This document shows, piece after piece, positions 45,993 to 58,246 of a stretch of 64,000 nt of DNA. Each line of letters starts with the position of its first letter. Positions within the stretch are counted from its first letter, which is position 1. Source of the DNA: Psettodes erumei. Taxonomy: Eukaryota; Chordata; Actinopteri; Pleuronectiformes; Psettodidae. The translations under genes were made by a program, and so were the position numbers. The notes below the pieces were generated by a model. It made no database searches and was not told where the DNA came from. It saw only the letters and a program-made list of their open reading frames with translations. The DNA lies in contig JAFBJZ010000851.1 in NCBI GenBank assembly GCA_016785225.1, positions 310,001-374,000 of the forward strand, read 5' to 3'.

Positions 45993-47933
45993 TGCAAATT
46001 GTCCGTAAAATTAAACCCTGGTCAAATTTAGCTCCTAAGAATTCCAGGTGTGAAATTCAAATCGGAACATCTGGGACACCAAGGATTAGCAGCTAATCCA
46101 GAATGGAATTGATCAGACCTTTTGGCCTATCAGGTTACCTTGTTTCATTCATGTGATCCAATCTTGCTGAAGCTGGCTGCGGCCAAATGTTTGACATGAC
46201 TACTGCAAGACAGATGCTCTGCATGCACAGACTATGGAATATGGTGATTGTATATTTTTACCACAGCTCTAAAACCACAATACGAGAGCATCCGATGACG
46301 TCGCTGGTGCTGTTTTTAGTTATTTGCTTCCACATTAGAGGAACATCACCCTCTCCTCTCCCCTCCTTGTGTTTCCGTTATCTAGCACTTTAGTTTGCAC
46401 TAAAATGCCTCAGCTCCTCGCAGCACAGAGGAATTGCGTGTAAACCCTCATCCGGGTTGAATAAATCAGTGCAGACGCAGAACAAGAGTCGACCCGACAG
46501 GTGTTTAGCCGCAGTGCGTATTTTCACAACGCACACAGTAGCTGTGAGGATTTCACATGCCGGTTGGTGTGTGCCTCCAATTCTGACTGCCCTCTCTGGA
46601 TGGGCCCCTCGCTCCCCTCTAATTGGCTGTCTCGTTACTGAACACACGTGTCGTGCTCTTGCCTTTTGCTCCCTCTTTCTCTCTCGTTCCCGCTCTCCCC
46701 GCCGTTCCTCTGTGCTTCACTCGTCTGCGGGTGATGAATGGGCCTAGGCCTCCTGCGAGGCTGCTGCTATGGAACCAGATCAGCCCGTGGTGATTGGTTA
46801 ATCCCGGGAGGAAATGTGGGTCACTAATGTCTATTTTTAGTCCCGGCGGTGGCGGGAAAGCCCAGGTATAGTAGTAAATATCCAACATGGTGAAACCTGC
46901 AGGAGGAGAAGCAGCCACAACATTAAAACTTCACTTCATCATCACTTTTGATTTGATAGATTATTTAAAGCAGCAGTTAGTTTAGCAAAATGACTAGAAA
47001 CTGCTCTGTGAATGTAACAGAGGCTTTAATGATTCAGTGAAACGAGGGCGGTGAGTGACGACGGGGTGAGGAGCGGTGATTCACGTCTCCCCTGGGTGTT
47101 CTCCAGCTACTCTGCGGTCAGAGACGCTCTTCTTTACAACTAATGCTTATTGATTTCCTTTCTCCACACAGCATTGCTCGCCTTCACTGGCTTGACAGCA
47201 GAGCAGACGGGATTAAGACCTGGGAATCTGTCCGCAGCGCTGCATGGATCACTTTGCTTTACTTACACAATCAGACACGAAACTACTTTATAAACTATAA
47301 CATTTTATCTGGACACAAAAGGACTCCTGTGCTGCTTCAGTGCTCTGAGCGTCATCCCCAATGATTTGTGGCTCTCCATTTATTGTGGTGCACTTATCTC
47401 TGCTAATGCGAGGAGAAAATAAGGAGGCTTTACTTCAGACCTCTGTCGAGGATAATGGCTCGATGCGAGTAAAAGACGAGGGCCTCTTCCCTCTGCCTCG
47501 CTCATTATTGATGAAGTGGCTTTACCTCCTCTGTCCTGGGAACCAGGACTGCTGCCACTGACTGGACCCAAGTATGCATTGCTCTTGAGGGGGTTGGCCA
47601 GCGTTAGCCATCTTTCTTACATGGGTTTGTTTGTGGCGATGGCACCTGTCACAGCTCACAGCCCTGAGCAGTCATGTGACCTCAGCAATCCATACATCAC
47701 CTCCTGCAGCTTTCGCTACAGCTGAAATTTCATATATTTATTTCCCTGTAGTGGTAGCATGCCTTACGTCCGTGTATTCTGGGGGGGGGCTGGAGTTTTT
47801 GGCACAACTGACAACTGGTAACATATTTGCTCTATGACCTTTTGAACCCAACTCACGCATTCCTCCGCCTGATTTACTGCTCATGAGGTGGGTTCGCCGT
47901 GGTGTTTGGCTCTGTCTCGGTCCACGCAAACAG

Positions 47934-48077
47934 TCAGATGAGTATTTACGTCTGCGCCGTCATGTCAGAGGTCAGGTGAAACCAAGACGCCGCTCGCTGC
48001 TGGACCTCATCAAAGAGACTGACTGTGAAAGCCTAAACCAGCAGGTCGACAGTGTACATGTCGTCTCCTATGAATGA
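47934..48077 (+). CDS. Candidate terminal coding exon of a nested gene, unrecognised
   Basis: The frame is open from 47838 to a TGA at 48075. A plausible acceptor (TCTGTCTCGGTCCACGCAAACAG, ending 47933) would open it in phase 0 at SDEYLRLRRHVRGQ, followed by the basic KPRRRSLLDLIKETD and ending SVHVVSYE. Joined to 43711-43878 it would complete a protein of about 103 residues, acidic at the N-terminus and basic in the middle. An RRRS motif would suit basophilic kinases. Codon choice looks coding. No family is recognised and the acceptor is only moderate. ATTAAA near 48144 is the only nearby polyadenylation-like word. Confidence 0.3.
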   Translation, partial: SDEYLRLRRHVRGQVKPRRRSLLDLIKETDCESLNQQVDSVHVVSYE

Positions 48078-49501
48078 TCATGTTGCTATAAACAGAAATG
48101 TTACCCCATGTTGTAGCATGAGGTTTTAAATAGAGCAAATTGGATTAAATTGCCTGGATTCTATGTCCTTACACATCCAAAATTTGTGGTCAATTTCTGC
48201 TGGATTCAATGCTAATTCAGTCATAATCTGATCACACTTGCACATGTTCCTGATGAAGCAGATATACTGACGTTTTTACTTTTAAACTCTTTTTAATCGT
48301 ATCTTATTTGGTGTCTTATTTAGCCGATTCATGATGTTATCAAGGAAAACTGTACATTTGAAACCTCCTTTTTATTACTTCATTTTTTCCCATCTCCCTC
48401 CAGTACATGCGCATGCAGTATTGATATTCTGTGTATGTCATCATGCTCCTGTCTGGGTTATTGTTCTGCTTCATCCCTGCTGTTTTAACCCTGAGGGCAG
48501 TCAGATAGTCTCTGTCCCAGTGCACCATCCTCTTCCTCCTCCCAACCCCCTCAGTTTAAGATGACTGATGCGTCTCCACGGCTCCTCCAGAATCCCACTG
48601 ACATAGTTATAATGCTCATCCATGATGAGAGAAGGTAAAAGTGTCGTTGCTCGTTGCAGCTGATGGAAGTTTGTGGTCTGTCCTCTGCCTGTTGGCAGGG
48701 GCAGTGCTCTCAGGCCCACGTTCGCAGCGTGTTATGACTGCCGTGCTGCTGTGTTGTTCTAAGGGCTCTGCTACGACACCGCTGACCTTCATTATCTGCG
48801 GATGCAGTCGGGCCTGGACGTCAGCGCGTAGCCTAGTTGGCAGCTCGCTCTGTTTGCTTTTTCCACTTCCCATCTTCTACTCCTTTTATTTCTCACGTGC
48901 CTGGAAATAACCTCCCTCGTGTTGAGCTGAGTCAAAGGTTAAAAAAGGGCCTGCCTTTGTAAAGCAATGTCGGTAGACAAGATCCATTCATGTAACTGAG
49001 TTAGTAAGAAAGAAATGAGGCACCATGCAGCAAAATTGGAAAATGATTTAGATTCTTCTTGAACAATGTGATGCCTGTGGTCTGTGTGCGTCGTGTTTCT
49101 ACGTAACTTTTTAACATCTGCCTTCACCTACCATTACCAAATGTGGTCCACATTCTTTTCAGCTTTTGTGACCTCTGTGCTTATTTTGTCAGATCTGCCA
49201 TCTTTAATAGGTCTGAGAGATGAGTCACACGTAACTCAGGTGTGACTCAGGTCTGCCTCAGGACTAACACAACCCAGGTGACTTGAGTTGTGTTTGCAGC
49301 CCGATCGGTGGTGGAATCCAGAATAGATTTCCTTTAAAGTGCAGTGTCAGTCTGATGAAAGACACAAAGGCAGATGTAGTGAGGCCTCCTTGAGCTTCCT
49401 CTCACCGAAATAAGAGCATTTAAATGTCAAAGGATCAAGAAGCAAATGATGTTTCCATTATCCTGAATCCAGTTCTGACTTCCTCCCTCTCACTTTTCCA
49501 G

Positions 49502-49933
49502 GATGACAACTGGGGCGAGACCACCACTGCCGTCACCGGCACATCCGAGCACAGCCTCTCTCAGGAGGACATCGTTCGCATCACCAAGGACCTGGAGGAC
49601 AGCGTGGGGCTCGACTGCCGGCGCTACTTCACCCTGACCCTGGCCGTGATCCTGGGGCTGCTGGTGTTCCTGACGCCGCTGGCCTTCCTGGTGCTCCCCC
49701 ACCTCCTGTGGCCGGAGCGGCTGCAGAGCTGCGGCACGGCCTGCGAGGGCCTCTTCATCTCCGTGGCCTTCAAGCTGCTCATCCTGCTGCTGGCCGTCTG
49801 GGCGCTCTTCTTCAGGTCACCACGGGCCGGCCTCCCACGGGTCTTCGTCTTCAGGACGTTGCTCGCCGTGCTGGTGCTGCTCTTCGTGGTCTCCTATTGG
49901 CTGTTCTACGGAGTGAGAATACTCGACTCGCAG
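49502..49933 (+). CDS. vangl1: vangl1 coding exon 3 (residues 67-210)
   Basis: Acceptor CTCTCACTTTTCCAG, donor GACTCGCAG|GTGAGC. The exon encodes DDNWGETTTAVTGTSEHSLS (the phosphorylation cluster) and the first three membrane segments. The CGTACEGLFIS motif lies between TM1 and TM2, and VVSYWLFYGVRILD closes TM3. The exon is clearly GC-rich at third positions, unlike the flanking intron. Confidence 0.97.
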
Positions 49934-50452
49934 GTGAGCTCTGAGAAGGTGAAATATTTCAACTATCCTTGCTTTTAAATGCGTGCTCTACCTGCATGGA
50001 AATTCAAGCAAGTCACACACACACATAGAGCCACACGCTTCCAGCAGCTATGGGTGAGGTGTCATGTATTTCACACACATTAATTTTTAATGCCTTTAGG
50101 AGCTCAACAAAATCCCAGACAACCAAAACACAGATACAGTATGTAGCTTCTCCAGGGGCATGTGTTTACTGCGTGAGTTGAAATTTAAAATCCCTCAAAA
50201 TGCTTGTAGCAAAACGCATTCACAGAGATGGTTTAGGGGTGGAGGGGCGGGGGTAGAAAGCTTGCAGTCCTTTGAAATTTATCTAAATATTCATATGCTC
50301 TGCATCTTGTTTTACATGTGTATGTTATCTTCTTTTACCCCTGCAGGGTTTTTTGGGGGGTTTTAAAATGTCTTTGCACGTATTTGCTGTATTTGTGCAC
50401 AACATTTTAAAGTTTGACCACTGACATCCACCGCTGCCTCGCTGCCCCGCAG
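49934..50452 (+). other. vangl1: vangl1 intron 4
   Basis: Short 519-base intron with nothing further seen in it. Confidence 0.85.
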
Positions 50453-50628
50453 GACGAGAACTACCAGGGGATCGTGCAGTATGCCGTGTCGCTGGTGGAT
50501 GCTCTGCTCTTCATCCACTACCTGGCCATCGTCCTGCTGGAGCTCCGGCAGCTCCAGCCGTGCTTCTCTGTGTGCGTCACGCGCTCCACGGACGGAGAGA
50601 CGAGGCAGTACAATTTGGGACAGCTGAG
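50453..50628 (+). CDS. vangl1: vangl1 coding exon 4 (residues 211-269)
   Basis: Acceptor CGCTGCCCCGCAG, donor CAGCTGAG|GTGGGA. The exon encodes the fourth membrane segment (QYAVSLVDALLFIHYLAIVL, about 219-238) and ELRQLQP. The conserved HYLAIVLLE motif is the site of V239I, a human VANGL1 neural tube defect variant; here the reference Val is present. The donor has GTGGGA rather than GTRAGT. Confidence 0.97.
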
Positions 50629-51719
50629 GTGGGAAGAAGTTTAAATTTTCCTCTTTTTTTTCCTCCCATAATTTTAAGGTTGTACCTTCAGGTTCATTCT
50701 GAAGTCTGGTGCCAGCATGGTGGACATGTGACTTGTTTCAAGGCCCGTTTGAGTACAGATCCATGAGATTAGAGCCTGATCAGACGCCTGAGAGACGGGA
50801 AGTCTGGAAATTCGTCACAGTGGCAATCATTTAGTTTTGCAATTACCGAGAAAAACGATTTAAAAAAAACATGTGACGTGACGTTTCCTGTGTGATCCCA
50901 GCTTTAGTGCTGTCGCTCTGACACTGTCCTGCTCTTAAGGAACAAGTGTTTGCAATATTATACTCATACACATATATAATATTCTATGTCACTATATCAT
51001 AAAAAGCTATAGCCATAAGCCATAAAAGCCTAAAAGCCATAAGCTGCTCTGTCTCTGTTGGACTTACTCAGAGTGTCTTCAGCCCACGCATTCCCACTGA
51101 GGATGTAAATCTTCATCAAGGAGTCCGTATAGTTTTATTTGTATTTGTTTTTAAGTGGCTCAATAATCTCCTGAAACAGCTACTCACTGCAGTCAAGCAG
51201 GAGGGAATAGAGCATTTGTTGGGGCCTATTTTCAGCTGTGGATGAATACACATTTTACACTCAAGTGAGTGTTTCCAGCAGCAGGAAGGTGTATGTGAGA
51301 TTGAATCAAAACAAACGTCATGGCGTGTGTGTTTATGTTCATGAAGGAAAATGTCAGTCAGTGCAATGCTGTGGCTGATTGATGCGTTTTTAATCATTTT
51401 TGGAAACAATGGTGCTTTGTGGCACAGAGGAAAAAGGTAAATTGGTTATTTAATGTGTGGAGGAAGTCAACTTTCTCTCAGCAGTGTTAGCTTTTTGTTC
51501 AGGCTTGTTACTGAGAAAGTATTGAGATGATTTACGGCTTCTCAGGCTGATACTGTGAAACCTCGCTCTGCTGTTGTTGCTTGGCTTTATGATCGAGGTA
51601 AAGACTCAGATGCAAATGTTGCTCAGCAGGTCTTTGGCTTTGTTCGAGTCAAATGCATGAAGGGATGCTTTTAACACTGAGGGCAAGTTAGCAGACTACC
51701 CAGATGACCTCTGTGCATG

Positions 51720-52290
51720 GAGACATTAAGGACAGAAGTAGAGAAAGAGCCAGGTTGAAGTGAGTGAATGGGGGATAGGAGGGGAGGGAAAACAGAGGAT
51801 GTGTGGGTGAGCTGAAGGTGAAGAGAAAGACAGAAACTGGGACACCTCAAGTGAGAGAAACAGGAGAGGAAGTTGGAAGTGACTGGTTACGAACTTGGAA
51901 ATTACAGGAAGGAATTCATACAGGAAAGACTGAGAAAAGTCAAGGAAGGGAGGGATTTGCCTGAAGGAGAAGAGTGGCGATCAAGTAGAAAAGGGAGATG
52001 CAGCAGACAAAGCGCCTGATTGGGAGAGGAAATTGTGCCAGAAGGAAAAACGAAGGGGGCGGGGGAAGACTTCAGAGAGGAAACTCGTAAGAAAAGAGCT
52101 GCAGACAGAGGGTGGAGTACAGAGGAAAGACCCCGGAGACCGAGGCAGGGAGAATGCCACGGGAGGGAGTCAAAGAGAGAATGGAGAACGAGGGATTAAT
52201 AGTTAATGGGAGGGTAGTGTTGAAGAATCCTAAAATGTATGTGGGAGTGAAAGAAAGGGTGTGTGTGGGGGGGGTCTATGGCCGTACGTT
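51720..52290. repeat. Purine-rich (GA/GGA) low-complexity tract
   Basis: About 570 bases strongly biased to A and G on the + strand, with no simple repeat unit. Confidence 0.7.
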
Positions 52291-52694
52291 CTCTGAGGGG
52301 AGAACGGGAAGACCCCATTTTTAGCCAAACACATCAGCTCTCCTGCTGCGCACTGGTATCAGTATGCAGCCCCCAGTCTCACATGCACTCCTGGCTCACG
52401 GCTCACCGATAAAACCCTGATGGATTTATAGATGCACCTCTTTTACAGCAGGATGGATGAAATACTATCTGGTATCTGCTCTTACATTCAAAGCTACATC
52501 TTGGGGTCGTGGCTCTCGGCTGAGTTGTGCAGGTGGACTGTTCCTACTTCCCAGTTTAAGCATATTTCAGGATAACAGGAAATTCTTTCCACTGACAGCT
52601 TCGTTGATCACAAAGCCACAACAGATTAAATTACACTCAGCTTTGCTGTCATCTCAACAGTAAATACCAGTGTAACGATGGTGCATGCAGATGG

Positions 52695-52930
52695 CCCATG
52701 ATTACAGGCCTGTAGCCTTGACATCTGCTGCAATGAAAGTGTTTGAGCACACAGTGTGTAACCATCTGTCCAGTGCTGCTACAAACCCAATCGGTTTGCT
52801 TGCAGGATCAATTGGTCGGCGAATGGCGGAGCATCGCGGGCCCTGTTCATAGACTCTGCTCCACCCACCGTGCACCAGCACACCAGCGACTGTATGGTGC
52901 TGGGCAGATTTGTGCGCACACCTTCAGAAA
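52695..52930 (+). mobile_element. Non-LTR retrotransposon (LINE) reverse transcriptase fragment, decayed
   Basis: The frame from 52697 translates as HDYRPVALTSAAMKVFEHTV then CNHL, which matches the DYRPVALTS...MKxxERxVxxHL block of fish L2/CR1-type reverse transcriptases known from memory. It then runs into a stop after about 50 codons. In another frame ALFIDSAPP resembles the following LFIDFSSAF block, which implies at least one frameshift. This is a dead copy of a few hundred bases. Confidence 0.6.
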
Positions 52931-53450
52931 TAATTAGCTGATAAAAGGAATTCTGGGACCCGGCAAAGTCTCCATTTGGTCACCTTCCTCTGGGTTTAAC
53001 AGTCTGTGGTTCAACAACCAGAACATCTCACTTTGAGAGCAGCTCCCACCCTGATGCAATCCACCGCCTAAATCCTTCACTGCTTGTATAAACAAGCACA
53101 TGCACGTTAATCTCTCACTTAAAGGGCAGGGATCATATGGTTGCACAAACTGCATTTTGTACTGTAACTGTGCCTGGCCACTTCCTACAGTATGTGTAAT
53201 GTGTGTTTGCACGGCAGCTATTGTTGAGCGAGCTTTGAAGTGATTATGTGTTAGCTGTCGCTGAGTGCACTGAAACATTCCAGTCAACTGTGAGCATCAA
53301 ATGGCAATGATTTCAATTTAGATTTTTTATAGAAATGGAGATATTGCGGTGTATAAATGAATAGTGATACTAATGATAGTTCCGCCTGCACAGTCTTTGT
53401 TGTTGCTCACTTTACTTTGAAAGCCTCCCCAAGCAGCAGCCCCGTCACTG

Positions 53451-53460
53451 CTATAAATAG
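53451..53460 (+). promoter_or_regulatory. Perfect MEF2-type site
   Basis: CTATAAATAG fits the MEF2 consensus YTAWWWWTAR exactly and lies in intron 5 of vangl1 beside TCAATTTATTGAATTAAC. It could alternatively read as a TATA box. No exon follows it on the + strand. Confidence 0.3.
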
Positions 53461-55067
53461 TCAATTTATTGAATTAACGTAGCACAAGAAACAGACGTGA
53501 TGCTTGATTTGGATCAGTGTGGAAGCAGGAAAAATCATTTACAGGAAGATGCTTTTATTTGACAGCCACTCGTGTACAGTTGCAGGAAACGCACACAGCA
53601 AAGGTCCAACTGAACCACGTAAAAACTGCAAAAATCGCTCTTCAAATACACACTACATACTCTGCAACCTGAACTTGCAGTAGGCTGAAAAGTAAATTGA
53701 CTTTCATATTGATTTTGCATCGGTAGAAACAGGTCAGGGCAGTGTGTGTATAATGATCCGGTTGGTGTGTGTGCTGCCTGCCTTGCGGGTGTTGTCTCCT
53801 GTAAGCTGCGCCATTCATCCCCGCTTGGCCGGCGGCAGGGCCCGGCCTCACTCTGTCGTCCGTCTGTGACTGTAAACACGCCGCTAATTAGCGCTCCCTG
53901 CAGACTGCAGCATCTGGTCAGCCCAGACGCACAAACACAGACGCACACGTGCCCGTGGATAATTGCACCATATACATGCAAATGACATGAGCGCGTGTAG
54001 CCACAAAGATGGACACGCATGAGCCAGAGAAGCCCAGGCAGTAGTGGGCGTCGAGTTTTCTCAGCGCGTCTCTCGTGCATCTCCTCTGTTAACGGGCCGT
54101 GGCTCACATTCCTGTTTCTCTGGCATCCATCCTCAGCCTTATCATAATGGGGACCCTGCTTGGGCCCTGGGGCCCTGAAAGCTTGTCTCTGTCTGGCCTT
54201 TGATGCTAATCTGAGGGCCAGAGGAATCCTTTTTCTTCCCCTTGTCAGACGAGTTGAATATGAACACATTCCTTATAGGCTGGGAGAGTTGCAGAGGCGT
54301 GGGGGGGTCAAACACATTCACTGCTGGGAACTTCCCAGTTTACATTCCCTGACTGGTCGGTCCTGAGCAGGGCAGCTGGTTTACTTCCTGAGTTTACATA
54401 CCGACACTTCTGTGCTGTTTGAACAGCTTTGTGTCATGTTTGCTCGGTTTAATAATTGATCGAAGATGGGGAGCGGCAGGAATTCTTACTCAGCACTTGT
54501 GCAAGCGGCTGCTGAACAATGTTCCTGTCTGTGGGGAATTTCTCCATAACAGATTATTAGATATCTGTGATTTTGAAAGAGGTACGGCATAATTCACATC
54601 ATTACTTGATTGTAGAAGCTCGGTGATGTAGCGACTGTACTCACAGGGCTGGCACATTAAGAATGGGGATTTTCCTTAAATCATTTCTTTTGCAGAGTCG
54701 CTGCATCCTTTACACATCTGTCTTGTAACTCAGTCAGCTTGTGATGATGTTAGTGTTGTATATGTGAGTGTCACCAGATGTCAACGTGGTGAAGAAGAGG
54801 GACGTTTTTAAGGCTGTTTGGACTCCTGGGTGGTTTGTTTCTGTCTTTGTACTTCACGTATGCTTTGTTCTGATGCAGGAATGGAAGTTGGGAAAGGTCA
54901 CAAGAGCTTTCATCAGTGGATCGGAGGTCACCGTGCGGGCCTGTGTGGGATAACACGCAGCACATGCTGCAGGCTACGATTGTGTGTATTGAGTTAGTTC
55001 CCCACGTGGCCTAGAGAATGACAGGGCACAGCGATGGCTCGCATATTTGCAGATACATCCACACAAA

Positions 55068-55085
55068 CACACACACACACACACA
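55068..55085. repeat. (CA)n microsatellite
   Basis: Short perfect CA run. Confidence 0.9.
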
Positions 55086-55743
55086 GAGCATGAAATGGGC
55101 CCAGTGTTCAGGGGTGGAGTCGTGCTGTTGGTCAGTGAACAGCTGTCAGCATCTGCTGCCCTCCTGTCAGCTGCAGGTCACAGGAACTCAGCTCTTGTGG
55201 TGTCTACCTAAATCCCTCTCTATGTGCTTTATACTGTGAATTACATGCTGCTGAATGCTAGGCTTTGTTCACGAGCCAGATGCTAACTCACTCTGTCTGC
55301 TGTTTGGGACTGGGCAAAGTTTTTCAATGCAGAGGAGAGCGGTGAGAATTGCAGACAGATGATCTATATACTGTATATGATCTTCTATGTGAAAAGTGCC
55401 GTGATGTGTCGTGGGAATTTCCAAATAAGGCATTAATTCAAGTATTACTACCGGATGCTGAGCGTCTCGAGCGCTTGTCTTTCCACAGGTGAAGTTCTCC
55501 TTTCTGTCAGGTTTCATCAGTTTAAGTTAAAGATGACATGTGGGATTTGTTTCACTGTGACAGACATGTTTTTACATCTCCTCAGCCCTCAGTGTGTGGT
55601 GCTTTATCCTCAAGAAATATGTTTCTTTTTACTTGTGTCAAGAGCCCAACCTCCCACACCGCCATCAAGCCACCTGCACTGTAACTAAAAAAAATATCCC
55701 CCGGCTAAGATTTGTTTTAATCCTCCCATCTTCTCGTCTCCAG

Positions 55744-55877
55744 TATTCAGCGAGCGGCTCTGGCCATCTTGGAGCACTACTACTGTGACTTCCCAGTCCA
55801 CAACCCGGCGCTGCTCTCCGCCTCCAAGTCCCGCGCCGCCAAGCACCTGGCCGGCCTCAAGGTCTACAATGTGGATG
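55744..55877 (+). CDS. vangl1: vangl1 coding exon 5 (residues 269-314)
   Basis: Acceptor CCATCTTCTCGTCTCCAG, donor GTGGATG|GTGAGT. The exon encodes SIQRAALAILEHYYCDFPVH then NPALLSASKSRAAKHLAGLK and VYNVD, typical of VANGL1 (VANGL2 has FKVYNLG here). Confidence 0.97.
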
Positions 55878-58246
55878 GTGAGTTCCCAGCAGCCCCCGCT
55901 GAGGGTGAGTGGGACGGTCTCTCTGTGTTGTCTGTCGTATCTTGATCTGCACTTCTGGAACTGTGGTTTGAATGTTTGCTTAAAAAAAACAAAAATTAAA
56001 TGAGCAGATTTATTTCCTGTTGATAAATGACTTGTTAAATTGTGTTATTGTTCTGTTTAATTATTTTGTCTTCTCTTAAAATAACATATTAATGGTCTTG
56101 CATGCTTTCACCCTGCAAACTGCAGTTAGCATCACAGTTTCTCCATTCATTTCTTAATGCTTTGCAGCAGCTTAAATGTTTTCATTTGTTTCTCTTTTTC
56201 AAACCCACGAGCAGCTGCATTAGCGCACAATCATTTTTCGGACTGGCTCCTTGCGACAGATCTCTCATGTAAAGCACAGTTCAAGTCGTTGCAAGTTGAT
56301 TTGATTTCCGTACTGCGCTGGAATGCGTTTAGACAAATGGCTGCCCGGAAGGGAGGAAATCGATCTGCAAACATAGCATAATTGGAAAATTGTCCGCAAT
56401 AGTTTAAAGCACAGGTGATTTGTAGTTAATGGGCTACAGCATTCAAAAATGCAAGTGTGGTCATTTGATATGTGCGTCGGTACGCCCTCTGGTACCTGGG
56501 AACTGTTGACTTTCTCCTCTGCTCGTGTCTCTTTACGCCGCTGCTAACCTAAAGAAGCATTTAAAGCTAAACTGAAAGCCTACCTCTTGGACAGTAAGTG
56601 AATGCGGCTTCTGAGTGAAGCACCCGACGTTCACCTTTCTGCACAGAGACGAGTGAATCACACGAACCCACGAATGCACCGTGGAGCCTCTCACTCCTCA
56701 CCAGCCCTCTTCAACACTTTGCATGCCACAGGTTGATGAGAAAGTTCAAAGTCGCCCTCACGACAGCCGGTAGAATGTAACACAAACCCTCTATTAAATC
56801 ACTGCTCTCCCTTAAGTGTACTCAGGCTTCACTTGAGTGCACTAACTTGTCTCCCTTAACCTTCTTTTTTCTGCTGCTGTTTGTCTCCCTCCTCTAAAAT
56901 GTTGGTGGGAGACGGCGGCAGAGATGGCTGATAAATCCACTGCTGGCGGTCTTGTCATTTCTCTCCTGCTTCTCGTCCTCCTTCATTTTCATCATGCAGG
57001 AGCAGCTGGTCAGGGACCTCTCCATCTCTCTCTCTCTGTCATCATGAGCTCTTACTTCCCACTCCTTTCAGTCTTTCTCTCTTTTTTTCTCCAGCTGCAC
57101 CGACATTGCAACAAAAAAAGAGTCGAGCTCAGACAATAATCTTTCCGTAATTAAAGAGTGGTTAAACCGTGTGCGCTAAGCAGCCGTAGCACTCAATTAC
57201 ACTGCCTCCAAATGGGTTCAGGTGGTTTTATGATGCCTCATAAGCAATTTGGTCTCCATGTTATTCTCTCTACTGGAGAGCTTGGGAATTGGAAATTATT
57301 CCCACCAATCAATGCGGTTAAATACAGAAGCATGATGAGAACTTTTTTTTTATAGACTTAGCATCAGTTTTCTTCATTTTCATATCTTCGGTTTGAAGAG
57401 TCCTGAGACTTTACAACTAGAAGGGTGCCAACTAAAATATATGAAAATCATCTGTATTAACAGGGCACTGCACAGAGTGCAGCAGGCTGCGGCTGTGAAC
57501 ACTGTTCTGAGGTCAGTAACATCTGGGAGAACACTAAGTTTAATACTGCTGTATACACAAGCTCATTTATTGAGGCAACTTAAATCTTCCACCAAAGCTG
57601 GTTTAAAAAAGGACACATAAAAATTCAAAGTTTACCTCCCTCTGACATTTAACACATGGCTTTCACCATAACGTATATCGGCCGTAAATCTGGTCCAACT
57701 ACAGCAACCCCTGAGAACGCTGGAACTCACCCCACGACGTCCATGAATTATTCTGCTCATGCATGATCTGTGCCCCACATTAATATTTCACCAGCTCTGC
57801 CTTCTTTTAACCTGCATTAAGATGAGACGGAGTTCATCAGCAACCTCCGGTCCTCATTCCAAAAAAAAGTCAACTTTTGAAGTTGCCAGAGACGCTTGTT
57901 TAATTGGACGCCCGGTTCCTCCTGAAGGCACCGAGAGGCAGAGTAATGGGAAGGTTTGAATATCAATAGCTGTATGCTGGTGAGCAGCGTGTTCTACATT
58001 TGTGAATTATCACAGCTGAAAATTACGGCTTGGTGTGGTTTTTCCTGTCGGCTCCTGCGGTTTTTATGTTGCTGGTGATAAAAGGAAAGTGGCTGAGGTT
58101 TATGTGCATTCATAATCTACCCCTCCACTCTAAAAGCAGCTTGTTCCCTCACATTGCACTTTATGTCATCACCGAGGATTTCTTCATCCTTTTAACTTTT
58201 CTGAGTCCGTGAATCTCCCTGTGAGACCCTCCGTTTGTCGCAACAG
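55878..58246 (+). other. vangl1: vangl1 intron 6
   Basis: 2.4 kb. One possible retrotransposon C-terminal fragment lies at 56554-56601. I saw no other gene or RNA. Confidence 0.6.
56554..56601 (+). mobile_element. Possible LINE ORF2 C-terminal remnant
   Basis: Translates as EAFKAKLKAYLLDSK and a stop, resembling the FKxxLKTYLF tail that closes many fish L2-type ORF2 copies. It is very short, so it could be coincidence. Confidence 0.25.

Larger units (their letters stand above)
39328..49501 (+). other. vangl1: vangl1 intron 3 (10.2 kb)
   Basis: The largest intron. It contains the candidate internal promoter and coding exon at 43568-43878, a second coding-looking segment at 47934-48077, microsatellites, and a transposon fragment at 45953-45992. 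I saw nothing else gene-like in 39.4-43.1 kb or 44-47.8 kb. Confidence 0.6.
50629..55743 (+). other. vangl1: vangl1 intron 5
   Basis: Contains a purine-rich tract (51720-52320), a retrotransposon fragment (52695-52930), a perfect MEF2-type site (53451) and CA repeats. The minus-strand 244-codon frame (53535-54269) crosses CA-rich DNA, has no domain, and is judged to be chance. Confidence 0.6.

Noticed and set aside
49424..49501. In-frame ATG upstream of vangl1 exon DDNWGETT
   Set aside because: This is intron: the polypyrimidine tract and AG at 49500-49501 lie between it and the conserved sequence, and the family enters this exon by splicing.
53535..54269. 244-codon open frame on the minus strand, one of the longest in the window
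   Set aside because: It runs through CA-rich DNA in vangl1 intron 5, has no domain, is Cys/Arg/Ser-rich as expected of non-coding GC-balanced sequence, and one such frame is expected by chance in 64 kb on two strands.
57393..57620. Frame with ALHRVQQAAAV, like the LQRVQNAAAR motif of LINE ORF2
   Set aside because: The match is about eight residues and the expected downstream motifs (ITPVLxxLHWLPV) are absent, so it was not called as a mobile element.
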